Shown piece after piece: positions 1-6,244 of a stretch of DNA of 8,748 nt. This DNA is from Patescibacteria group bacterium. GTDB lineage: Bacteria > Patescibacteriota > Dojkabacteria > JAKAPS01 > JAJZLI01. A program made the translations under genes and the position numbers. Within the stretch, counting starts at the first letter, position 1, and every line of letters starts with the position of its first letter. The stretch is taken from the NCBI GenBank assembly GCA_023380695.1, contig JAMCRT010000016.1, positions 1 through 8,748 of the forward strand. The letters are read 5' to 3'. Under the pieces are notes generated by a model, which saw only the letters and a list, made by a program, of their open reading frames with translations, ran no database searches and was not told the origin of the DNA.

Positions 1-80
1 AGAAAAAGGATATTCTGGAAAATATTAAAATATAAAGATAAAATATGATAAGTATTATAAGATAAATATATATTTTATTG

Positions 81-109
81 TTGATAAAATCCTTGGTGAA
101 TCATATAAT
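81..109 (+). promoter_or_regulatory. Sigma-70-type promoter with no obvious gene downstream
   Basis: TTGATA at 81-86 and a perfect TATAAT at 104-109 are separated by exactly 17 bases, the optimal spacing for a housekeeping sigma factor. The predicted transcription start is near 116. Downstream lie only a 20-codon ATG frame (121-183), a palindrome and a weak hairpin, then the antisense strand of the two tRNA genes. It could drive a small RNA or a tiny peptide, or be a chance match in AT-rich DNA, though the match is as good as any other promoter in the window. Confidence 0.45.
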
Positions 110-123
110 TATAGATAACAATG

Positions 124-135
124 AAGTTTAAACTT
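124..135. repeat. Perfect 12-bp palindrome
   Basis: AAGTTTAAACTT is a perfect palindrome. The symmetry continues outside one mismatched pair (AT on the left, AT on the right), giving an imperfect 18-bp palindrome at 121-138. It starts just after the predicted start site of the promoter at 81-109, so it could be an operator or a small RNA hairpin. AT-rich palindromes also occur by chance. Confidence 0.35.
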
Positions 136-181
136 TATATTAAATTCACGTATAATTGTCAATATAATATGAATAATTACT

Positions 182-208
182 AAAAACTATATCAATTCAC
201 GAGTTTTT
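182..208. terminator. Possible weak bidirectional terminator hairpin
   Basis: AAAAACT at 182-188 can pair with AGTTTTT at 202-208 around a 13-base loop. The stem is nearly all A-T, and its own T-run serves as the 3' arm on both strands. It lies between the rightward promoter at 81-109 and the leftward tRNA transcript, where a two-way terminator would be expected. It has no GC-rich stem, so it is a weak candidate. Confidence 0.25.
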
Positions 209-261
209 TGTATTAAAAGCTTTGTTTTTGTTTGATTTAATATTAAGATTGATTCTTTATT

Positions 262-336
262 TGGAGTGAGAGACGGGGTTCGAACCCGCGACCTCTTCCT
301 TGGGAAGGAAGCATTCTACCACTGAACTACTCTCAC
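262..336 (-). tRNA. tRNA-Gly, anticodon CCC
   Basis: On the minus strand this folds as a full cloverleaf. The acceptor arms GTGAGAG and CTCTCAC pair perfectly, and the discriminator is U73. The anticodon stem CTTCC/GGAAG encloses the loop TTCCCAA, so the anticodon is CCC (plus-strand 302-304) and reads GGG codons. The T-loop TTCGAAC and D-loop G18-G19 are canonical. The 3' CCA is encoded (262-264). It resembles other bacterial Gly(CCC) tRNAs, including the UCCA 3' end. It lies three bases downstream of the Thr tRNA and is probably cut from the same precursor. In such an AT-rich genome a dedicated GGG reader serves a rare codon. Confidence 0.95.
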
Positions 337-339
337 ACT

Positions 340-412
340 AGCCGATAAGCAGAGTCAAACTGCTATCTTTCATATTACGAGTATGACGCTTTATCAATTA
401 AGCTATATCGGC
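340..412 (-). tRNA. tRNA-Thr, anticodon CGU, with an altered elbow pair
   Basis: The minus strand gives a 73-base cloverleaf. The acceptor stem GCCGATA/TATCGGC is the same as I recall for E. coli tRNA-Thr(CGU). D stem GCTT/AAGC, anticodon stem TCATA/TATGA and T stem AGCAG/CTGCT are all fully paired. The loop CTCGTAA gives anticodon CGU (plus-strand 377-379), reading ACG. Two normally invariant bases are changed: D-loop position 19 is A instead of G, and T-loop position 56 is U instead of C, so the usual G19-C56 elbow pair becomes A19-U56. The Levitt pair is A15-U48. The CCA end is not encoded, unlike in the neighbouring Gly gene, so a CCA-adding enzyme is needed. It is first in the tRNA transcript. 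Confidence 0.93.
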
Positions 413-425
413 ATATTATGTCCTT

Positions 426-431
426 ATTATA
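426..431 (-). promoter_or_regulatory. -10 box of the tRNA-Thr/tRNA-Gly transcript
   Basis: The minus strand reads TATAAT here, 13 bases before the mature 5' end of tRNA-Thr at 412. This predicts a start near 419 and a short 5' leader for RNase P to remove. I see no clear -35 box at the 16-18 base spacings. It lies back to back with the promoter of the Bax inhibitor-1 family gene. Confidence 0.45.
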
Positions 432-474
432 CTGATTTACCATTTTATTTGAAATACTTATATAGGCATTGTTT

Positions 475-503
475 TTGATTTTTATTTATATCTGTTTTAT
501 AAT
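475..503 (+). promoter_or_regulatory. Promoter of the BI-1/DedA/ClpC operon, likely leaderless
   Basis: TTGATT at 475-480 and a perfect TATAAT at 498-503 are separated by 17 bases. The ATG at 511 begins 8 bases after the last base of the -10 box, exactly where transcription should start. The mRNA would therefore begin at or next to the start codon. This also rules out the upstream TTG at 469 as the start, since it lies ahead of the promoter. Confidence 0.65.
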
Positions 504-510
504 AACAAAT

Positions 511-1137
511 ATGCAATCAAACTTATTTTTATCTAGAGTACTTAGTATATTTACAGGGTCCTTATTTATAGCAACTATAGGTGCTTATTTTTCTCAATAT
601 GTACCATCTGGATTATTTCTAGTACTTATTATTATTGAATTTATATTAATATTTGCAATTAATGGAGTAAGGAACAATCCTACTTTAGCTCCAATATTTC
701 TATTTTTGTTTACATTTATATCTGGACTTACTGTAGGTCCACTGATTTTTGTATTTATCCATGCTAATGAAGGATATATAGTAATGCAAGCTTTAGGTAT
801 TACTACTTTCATATTTATAATACTGACGTTAATTGTGCTTTTTTTTAAGATTAATCTTACACACTCAAAAATAGGAGTATTCCTATTTATTGCACTAATA
901 GGTGTAATCATTGCAGGAGTTGTTAATATATTTCTTGGCAATCCCCTACTTCAATTTTATATATCAGCTGCTGTAGTTGTGATTTTCTCAGGATATATTC
1001 TATATGATATATCCAATATTATTAATAATCCCAATATGACTAATGAATATGTAGCTGCTCTTTCATTGTATTTAGATTTTGTTAATATTTTTATAGCACT
1101 TTTAGAGATTCTAGGGTTTCTTGAAGGTAAAAATTAA
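511..1137 (+). CDS. Bax inhibitor-1 family membrane protein (YetJ/YccA-like)
   Basis: This is a 208-residue, very hydrophobic protein with about seven membrane helices (roughly 12-28, 33-51, 60-83, 92-112, 121-142, 150-166, 180-203), the usual size and topology of the BI-1/TMBIM family. Its diagnostic C-terminal half is present: GYILYD (161-166) followed by ALSLYLDFVNIF (183-194). Aspartates D166 and D189 match the di-aspartyl pH sensor known from Bacillus YetJ, a pH-sensitive calcium leak channel; that activity here is inferred. An in-frame TTG at 469 would add 14 residues, but it lies upstream of the promoter at 475-503, so the ATG at 511 is preferred. No Shine-Dalgarno is present. It is first in an operon with the DedA-like and ClpC genes, and ends in tandem stops TAATAA directly before the next ATG. 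Confidence 0.85.
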   Translation: MQSNLFLSRVLSIFTGSLFIATIGAYFSQYVPSGLFLVLIIIEFILIFAINGVRNNPTLAPIFLFLFTFISGLTVGPLIFVFIHANEGYIVMQALGITTFIFIILTLIVLFFKINLTHSKIGVFLFIALIGVIIAGVVNIFLGNPLLQFYISAAVVVIFSGYILYDISNIINNPNMTNEYVAALSLYLDFVNIFIALLEILGFLEGKN

Positions 1138-1140
1138 TAA

Positions 1141-1818
1141 ATGTCTCATAACATTGCATTTAAAATATCGCATTTAGTATCTATACATCATGTTGCTTCA
1201 ACTATTAATTTAATAGTATTTCCTCATTTATATTTTTTTCTATTTGTATTTATTACTCTTGAAGAATTAGGTGTTCCTATGCCATTGCCGGGGGAATTTT
1301 TTGTTTTTTTAGCGGGATTTAGAATAGCTGAAGGTAAGGATATTGCATATATAGTTATCTTACTCATTTTTATAGCCACATTTATTGGTGCATCAATACT
1401 CTACTCTATTATTTATTGGGGTGGGCTTCCATTTATTGAAAAATATGGTAAGTATTTTTTTATATCAAAGAACAAAATAGAAAAGGTTCAACATTGGTTT
1501 ACCTCCCATGAAGTAGGTGCAGTTGTTGCAGGAAGATGGGTTTTTGGTTTAAGAATAGTATCAAATGTTATAGGGGGGCTTTTTAGGTTTCCATATAAAA
1601 AATTTATCACAGCCACTTTATTTGCTACTGTAGTATGGAGTATATTCTATATCATTTTAGGTATGATATTTGGTAAGTTCTATATCTATTTAATTAGTTT
1701 TCTTGGACATTTTAATAGTATAATTATTGAAGGAGTATATTTGATATTTTTAAGTGTAGTAACTTTTATTTTTATATATATAACAAAAAGAATATCAGAG
1801 AAATCAAAAAATGGATGA
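1141..1818 (+). CDS. DedA family membrane protein (SNARE-associated/VTT domain)
   Basis: The 225-residue protein has the DedA family pattern. A first hydrophobic stretch runs into EELGVPMPLPGE (41-52), the family's re-entrant acidic motif. A second conserved segment, GRWVFGLRIVSNVIGG (131-146), carries the two arginines (R132, R138) essential in E. coli YqjA and YghB. Further membrane helices lie at about 69-92, 155-180 and 196-216, followed by a basic tail. Family members include the undecaprenyl-phosphate flippase UptA, so recycling of the cell-wall lipid carrier is a reasonable but unproven role. The usual proline in GRxxPG is replaced (GRWVFG). The gene starts 3 bases after the previous stop, with only a weak GAAGG 12 bases upstream of the ATG. 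It ends in TGA and overlaps the clpC start by 8 bases, suggesting translational coupling. Confidence 0.85.
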   Translation: MSHNIAFKISHLVSIHHVASTINLIVFPHLYFFLFVFITLEELGVPMPLPGEFFVFLAGFRIAEGKDIAYIVILLIFIATFIGASILYSIIYWGGLPFIEKYGKYFFISKNKIEKVQHWFTSHEVGAVVAGRWVFGLRIVSNVIGGLFRFPYKKFITATLFATVVWSIFYIILGMIFGKFYIYLISFLGHFNSIIIEGVYLIFLSVVTFIFIYITKRISEKSKNG

Positions 1819-4204
1819 TCAAGATATAACAAAGTATTTTTCAACAAGAACAAATGAAGCTTTATCAAGGGCTTTAGATAAGGCTATGCAAAATAAAAAT
1901 TTAGATATTGATACAGAACATCTTTTGTATGGGCTACTAACTGATGATGTTGTAATAAAAATATTTGAGAAACTAAAAATTAAACCCAATGAAGTATTAG
2001 AAAAAATAGAAGAGCAGATGCAAAAAGGTACTTTTGTATCATCTAACATAGGTTTATCTCCAAGGGCAAGACAAGTACTACAAATGGCTTTTGGAAATTC
2101 ATTAAAATTAGGACACAGCTATGTTGGTACAGAGCATATTCTTTTAGGTTTACTAGAAGAAGGTGAAGGGCTGGCATTCCAAATACTTACATCTTTTGGT
2201 CTTTCACTGGATAAAACATTAAAAACTGTAGAAGATATACTGGGTACTGGTGATGCTATAGATGATAGTACAGACACACCAAATCTAGATAAATATGCTA
2301 GAAATCTTAATAAACTGGCTGAAGAAAATAAAATAGATCCAATTATAGGAAGGGAAAATGAAGTTACAAGATTGATTCAGATTTTGACAAGAAGGAGAAA
2401 AAATAATCCAGTGCTGATTGGTGATCCAGGTGTTGGGAAAACTGCAATTGTTGAAGGACTTGCTATAAAAATTATATTAAATAATGTGCCAGATATTCTA
2501 AAAAATAAAAAGATATATGCGCTGTACCAAGCCTCTTTAATAGCTGGAGCTAAATTTAGAGGGGAATTTGAAGAAAGGGCTCAGGGAATTCTTTCTGATG
2601 TTATAAAGAGTAATGGAAATGTCATTCTATTTATAGATGAGTTACATACAATTGTTGGCATGGGTGCAATGGAAGGACAGATGGATCTTTCAAATATTTT
2701 AAAACCTGCTCTTGCAAGAGGTGAAATACATATTATTGGAGCTACTACTCTTGATGAATACAAAAAATACATTGAAAAAGATGGTGCACTAGAGAGACGG
2801 TTTCAACCAATTATTGTGCCAGTACCTAGTGTGGATCAGAGTATTGAGATACTAAGAGGAATAAAGGATAAATATGAAGCTCATCATAAAATAGCTATTA
2901 GCGATGATGCAATTGTTGCATCAGTATTACTTTCAGATAAATATATAAAAGACAGGTTCTTGCCAGATAAGGCTATAGATATTTTAGATGAGGCATCAGC
3001 TAAGGTGAAATTGCAATATTCTATTGAACCAATAGACATTAGAAAAATAAAAGATGAAATAGAACAATTGGAAAAAGAGAGAGATTCTCTAACTAGAGCA
3101 GGTAAATATGAAGATAGTGCAAAAATAAAACAGAAGATTGAGATTTTAAAAGGAGAGTTATCTCCTCTTGAGAGAGATTGGTTAAAAAAGAAGGGTACTT
3201 CATCAGAATCTGTATTAAAAGAAGATATTTTCAATGTTGTATCTCAAATAACTGGTATTCCATTATCATCTATCAGTGAAGATGAAAAACAAACACTTAT
3301 TAATCTTGAAAAGAAAATTCATGAAAAAGTTATAGGACAAGATGAAGCAATCTCACTGATATCATCTACCATTAGAAGAAGCAGAGTTGGCTTAAAGGAT
3401 GAAAAAAGACCAATAGGATCATTCTTATTTTTAGGTCCTAGTGGTGTTGGAAAAACACAATTGGCAAAAACAATATCAGAGATTGTTTTTGGTTCTGAGG
3501 ATAATCTTTTGAGATTTGATATGTCCGAATATATGGAAAAATTTAATGTATCAAGACTTATAGGATCTCCCCCAGGATATGTTGGTTATCAAGAAGGAGG
3601 GGCATTAACTGAGGCTGTTAGAAGAAATCCCTATTCAATTTTACTGTTTGATGAAATAGAAAAGGCTCACAGTGATGTTTTTGATATATTTCTACAAATG
3701 CTTGATGATGGAAGATTAACAGATAATCTCTCTCATACTGTTGATTTTAAAAATACTATTATCATAATGACATCAAATATTGGCTCAGATATTATCATAG
3801 ATTATTTAAAAAATAATAAAGATTATGCAAAAAATTGGGATGAAGTAGAAAAATTAGTTTTAGACAAATTAAGAAATCATTTCAAAGCAGAATTTCTAAA
3901 TAGATTAGATAATATTATAGTATTTAAACCTTTATCTAGAGTGCAATTAAAGAGTATAGTGGAAATGTTTCTCAATGAAAGTATAAATAAACTGAAAACA
4001 TCAAAAATTCAAATTACATATACTAAGGATGTAATAGATAGAATCCTAGATATTGGATATGATGTAGTATATGGTGCAAGACCCATTAAAAGAGTGATTC
4101 AAAAAGAAATAGAAAATAAACTAGCAGATATAATATTGAGTTCATCAAAAATCAAAAAGATTACAATTGAATGTAAAGATAAACAGTTTGTATTTAAATA
4201 TTAG
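1811..4204 (+). CDS. clpC: ClpC-type AAA+ protein unfoldase
   Basis: This 797-residue Hsp100 protein has two ATPase modules. Two Clp N repeats lie at about 3-70 and 80-145. Module 1 has Walker A GDPGVGKT (204-211), pore loop AKFRG (247-251), Walker B ILFIDE (272-277) and an arginine finger near R329/R330. A short middle domain with a UVR-like coiled coil (about 408-450) is typical of ClpC rather than ClpB. Module 2 has Walker A GPSGVGKT (542-549), pore loop GSPPGYVGY (585-593), Walker B LLFDE (611-615), sensor 1 TSN (654-656), arginine finger R698 and sensor 2 GAR (755-757). All catalytic positions look intact. The usual ClpP-docking tripeptide (VGF/LGF or IGL type) is missing between residues 659 and 690, where the sequence looks more like ClpB. 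It may therefore act without ClpP, or dock differently. It is last in the BI-1/DedA operon, and its TAG stop interlocks with the stop of the convergent kelch gene. Confidence 0.93.
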   Translation: MDDQDITKYFSTRTNEALSRALDKAMQNKNLDIDTEHLLYGLLTDDVVIKIFEKLKIKPNEVLEKIEEQMQKGTFVSSNIGLSPRARQVLQMAFGNSLKLGHSYVGTEHILLGLLEEGEGLAFQILTSFGLSLDKTLKTVEDILGTGDAIDDSTDTPNLDKYARNLNKLAEENKIDPIIGRENEVTRLIQILTRRRKNNPVLIGDPGVGKTAIVEGLAIKIILNNVPDILKNKKIYALYQASLIAGAKFRGEFEERAQGILSDVIKSNGNVILFIDELHTIVGMGAMEGQMDLSNILKPALARGEIHIIGATTLDEYKKYIEKDGALERRFQPIIVPVPSVDQSIEILRGIKDKYEAHHKIAISDDAIVASVLLSDKYIKDRFLPDKAIDILDEASAKVKLQYSIEPIDIRKIKDEIEQLEKERDSLTRAGKYEDSAKIKQKIEILKGELSPLERDWLKKKGTSSESVLKEDIFNVVSQITGIPLSSISEDEKQTLINLEKKIHEKVIGQDEAISLISSTIRRSRVGLKDEKRPIGSFLFLGPSGVGKTQLAKTISEIVFGSEDNLLRFDMSEYMEKFNVSRLIGSPPGYVGYQEGGALTEAVRRNPYSILLFDEIEKAHSDVFDIFLQMLDDGRLTDNLSHTVDFKNTIIIMTSNIGSDIIIDYLKNNKDYAKNWDEVEKLVLDKLRNHFKAEFLNRLDNIIVFKPLSRVQLKSIVEMFLNESINKLKTSKIQITYTKDVIDRILDIGYDVVYGARPIKRVIQKEIENKLADIILSSSKIKKITIECKDKQFVFKY

Positions 4205-6225
4205 GGAGTACAGTCTGTAATATTAGATGACCCTGATGGTATTTGAGATGTAGGATAAGCTTTTATTGTCATTGCATTACTAAGTGGAGTGATATATGCT
4301 ACCGTAGCATTTGCAAGCATTTGTATAGGTACTACATAGTTACCGGATGATGCATTTTGCTCTACACAACTTTTCATAAATTCTGCGTTTTGATTACCAT
4401 AAACAAGTTGTACTTCAAAACTTCCTTTAGTAGATGTATTTATAAGAAGGCTGTTTTCATTTACTGTAGTTGAAGTTGAAGTTGTATGTTGTATTTGTGC
4501 TAAAGGAGATGTGTATTCTACATTACTTATTGGACTTTGTGCTGTTGTATTAGATCCTCCTATTGCATACATAATATTATTAAATGTTACATATCCCATC
4601 CTTTGTGTAGGTGTAATCATTGACGATGTAGTATTCCAATTCGTAATAGAGCTTAGTGATGCATAATATGTACTATTACTTACATTCGTGGTAGTTGTGT
4701 AAGTTGTTGTAGGACTATATCCACAGTAATATTCTGGAGGTGTATGATATCCATAATACCATCCTCCAGGATAATTATAACTATATGCATAACCATAATA
4801 TGGAGAGTTATAATGCCATCTGCAACCATATGTTTGCGTAGTTTGTGTAACAGTTTGTGTTGCTATACCACCATAAATATATATATACGTTGTGTTTATA
4901 ATACTCCCTGTCGCATTTGTACCTTGTGTTGGAATAATAGATATTCCTTCATTGTAAACACTCTCTGGTAGCGTAGAAGTTGTAAATGAATTGGATCCTG
5001 TATTATATTCTAACAATGTATTTGTTGCAGAAGACCCATTATATCCACCTGCAAGATATATAGTTCCATTATATTCTTTCCCTGCTATACCATATAATGC
5101 CCCATCTGGAAGAGAATTTATTTGTGACCATCCACTCAGAGTGCCATTACTTTGTATTTGTGATTTATACACAGTATTAAGAGGTGTTCCAGATGAATTT
5201 CTACCTCCAAATAAATATATAAAACCTCCATATTCAATTGCTGTTGTATCATAAATTGATTGGGGCAGAGGTGATGTTGTGTTCCACCCTCCGATATTTC
5301 CATTATTTAGTGGAGCATAATATACACTATTGGTAATAGATGTGTATGTATATGTTTCTGTCTGACAAGTATAATACCAATATGTGACAGTGTATGGTTG
5401 GTAATATACATAATAATGCCACTCAAATACTGGATACCAAACCCAATAGAATCCATTCCAATAATAATTCCAAGAAACAGTGTAATACCAGACATATACG
5501 GGTTCATAATATGTATATGTATATGGGTAATAGTAACAATATTGATATGAATATGAATATTGTGAATTTCCACCAATGCTATATATATATTGTCCATTAG
5601 ATACAGATGCATTTTGTTCTGTGGGACTAGGTAGAGATTGTTGTCCTGTCCAACTGGATACACCACCAGTATTTGTGAGTGATCCTTTATATGTATTTGA
5701 CATTATTCCTCCATTATATCCTCCTATGACATAAACATTACTGTTAGCATGTGTTGTGCCTGATGATGTAATATTTGATGGTAAAGCATTGGTATTTTGC
5801 CATGTATTTGTTTTACCAGTAAAAGTTGTTGTTGTAATATGGTGTGTTGTTTGTAAAACAGTCCCTTGTAGATTAACTGGTAATGTAGCGCCTTGTTTGA
5901 CTGCATTAGTAGGTGTAATTTTTGCAGATATTATATAATTGCATTGTTGTTTATTACCGGCTTTACAACTACCTGTACTTGGTATAATTTGTTGTGGGTT
6001 TGTTGGATTTGTAGAAAACTCATGTTGATCAATTACAGATAATGCATTTTGTATACCAGTTTGAGCTGCTGCAAATGCTTTTTCTCCTGAGTATGTAATT
6101 GAATTCTGTGAAGTATTCAAAATTGCTTTTGATGTAAGAGAGATGACTACAATAAGTAAAACTATAGCAACTAACATTACTATGATTAGTGTTTGCCCTT
6201 TATTATTTGACATATTTGATTTCAC
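4201..6225 (-). CDS. Prepilin-like kelch-propeller protein with Tyr/Trp-rich, Cys-bracketed inserts
   Basis: This is a 674-residue protein, probably exported and exposed at the surface. The N-terminus has a type IV prepilin-like leader: NNKG (7-10), a cut site before Q11, then a hydrophobic helix (about 12-31) without the usual glutamate at mature position 5, and a PilX-like AFAAAQTGIQNAL stretch (50-62). Six kelch-type Gly-Gly doublets follow at 168, 218, 340, 393, 452 and 556, implying a six-bladed propeller. The two wide gaps hold Tyr/Trp-rich inserts, about 223-294 and 466-503, each with a Cys pair (C230/C287 and C468/C501). A C-terminal domain (about 575-674) has C620 and C672. With C87 and C95 there are eight cysteines in total. 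I used the GTG at 6225, which sits 7 bases after a -10 box; the ATG at 6213, four codons in, is the alternative. The ligand is unknown; an adhesive or pilus-tip role is inference. Confidence 0.8.
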   Translation of the reverse strand: MKSNMSNNKGQTLIIVMLVAIVLLIVVISLTSKAILNTSQNSITYSGEKAFAAAQTGIQNALSVIDQHEFSTNPTNPQQIIPSTGSCKAGNKQQCNYIISAKITPTNAVKQGATLPVNLQGTVLQTTHHITTTTFTGKTNTWQNTNALPSNITSSGTTHANSNVYVIGGYNGGIMSNTYKGSLTNTGGVSSWTGQQSLPSPTEQNASVSNGQYIYSIGGNSQYSYSYQYCYYYPYTYTYYEPVYVWYYTVSWNYYWNGFYWVWYPVFEWHYYVYYQPYTVTYWYYTCQTETYTYTSITNSVYYAPLNNGNIGGWNTTSPLPQSIYDTTAIEYGGFIYLFGGRNSSGTPLNTVYKSQIQSNGTLSGWSQINSLPDGALYGIAGKEYNGTIYLAGGYNGSSATNTLLEYNTGSNSFTTSTLPESVYNEGISIIPTQGTNATGSIINTTYIYIYGGIATQTVTQTTQTYGCRWHYNSPYYGYAYSYNYPGGWYYGYHTPPEYYCGYSPTTTYTTTTNVSNSTYYASLSSITNWNTTSSMITPTQRMGYVTFNNIMYAIGGSNTTAQSPISNVEYTSPLAQIQHTTSTSTTVNENSLLINTSTKGSFEVQLVYGNQNAEFMKSCVEQNASSGNYVVPIQMLANATVAYITPLSNAMTIKAYPTSQIPSGSSNITDCTP
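4717..4830 (-). other. Second aromatic insert (blade 5 of the kelch protein)
   Basis: This segment encodes residues 466-503, which hold 14 tyrosines and 2 tryptophans in 38 residues, plus glycine and proline. C468 and C501 sit at its ends. It follows the Gly-Gly of blade 5 after a Thr/Gln-rich spacer (about 457-465), and a Thr-rich run (about 506-513) follows it. The Gly-Gly to Gly-Gly distance into the next blade is 104 residues, against 50-59 for uninterrupted blades. It is absent from an ordinary kelch repeat and is probably a disulfide-closed loop. Confidence 0.7.
5344..5559 (-). other. First aromatic insert (blade 2 of the kelch protein)
   Basis: This segment encodes residues 223-294, in which 28 of 72 residues are tyrosine and 7 are tryptophan. 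C230 and C287 bracket its core. It directly follows the Gly-Gly of blade 2, and the distance to the next Gly-Gly is 122 residues instead of about 50. Alternating aromatic and small or beta-branched residues suggest beta-hairpin strands. The many TAT/TAC codons leave long open shadow frames on both strands. Confidence 0.75.
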
Positions 6226-6244
6226 ATTTTTAATATAGTATAGA
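6216..6244 (+). promoter_or_regulatory. Candidate promoter of ftsQ
   Basis: TTGATT (6216-6221) and TATAGA (6239-6244) are 17 bases apart, which would give a roughly 22-base leader before the ATG at 6273. A second possible -10 box, TATATA at 6261-6266, lies 6 bases before that ATG, matching the leaderless layout seen elsewhere in the window, but it lacks a matching -35 box. I cannot tell which is used. Either way the promoter overlaps that of the divergent kelch gene. Confidence 0.35.

Larger units (their letters stand above)
1..261. other. AT-rich intergenic stretch without a recognisable gene
   Basis: All three plus-strand frames open at base 1 close within 48 bases (stops at 26-28, 33-35 and 46-48), so at most the last few residues of an upstream plus-strand gene could lie here, and nothing in them is recognisable. 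The rest is very AT-rich. It contains a promoter-like sequence at 81-109, a palindrome at 124-135, a weak hairpin at 182-208 and a 20-codon ATG frame at 121-183 that I do not call as a gene. The leftward tRNA transcript must end somewhere in this stretch. Confidence 0.6.

Noticed and set aside
121..183. 20-codon ATG frame after the promoter at 81-109
   Set aside because: It is very short, rich in Asn, Tyr and Lys as expected from AT-rich noncoding DNA, and has no recognisable peptide features.
143..201. Direct repeat AATTCACG at 143-150 and 194-201
   Set aside because: Eight bases in AT-rich DNA is within chance, and no mobile element or attachment-site features accompany it, despite the nearby tRNA genes.
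469..510. TTG start at 469 adding 14 residues to the BI-1 protein
   Set aside because: The -35 and -10 boxes at 475-503 lie downstream of it, and the ATG at 511 falls exactly at the predicted transcription start.
1816..1818. Possible UGA recoding, as in some Patescibacteria
   Set aside because: Tryptophan is TGG and glycine GGN throughout. UGA ends the DedA gene just inside the start of clpC, and reading through would add only about 20 unlikely residues.
5505..5560. Tandem-repeat or CRISPR-like look of the TATATGTATATG tract
   Set aside because: It is low-complexity coding sequence for the Tyr-rich insert, with no regular repeat and spacer structure.
5394..5600. Plus-strand open frame of 68 codons opposite the aromatic insert
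   Set aside because: Same cause: low-complexity Met/Asn/Ile/His composition is the complement of tyrosine codons, with no domain signal.
5307..5666. Minus-strand 119-codon open frame inside the kelch gene
   Set aside because: It overlaps the Tyr-rich insert; runs of TAT/TAC codons create His/Ile-rich shadow frames. The prepilin-kelch frame explains the region.
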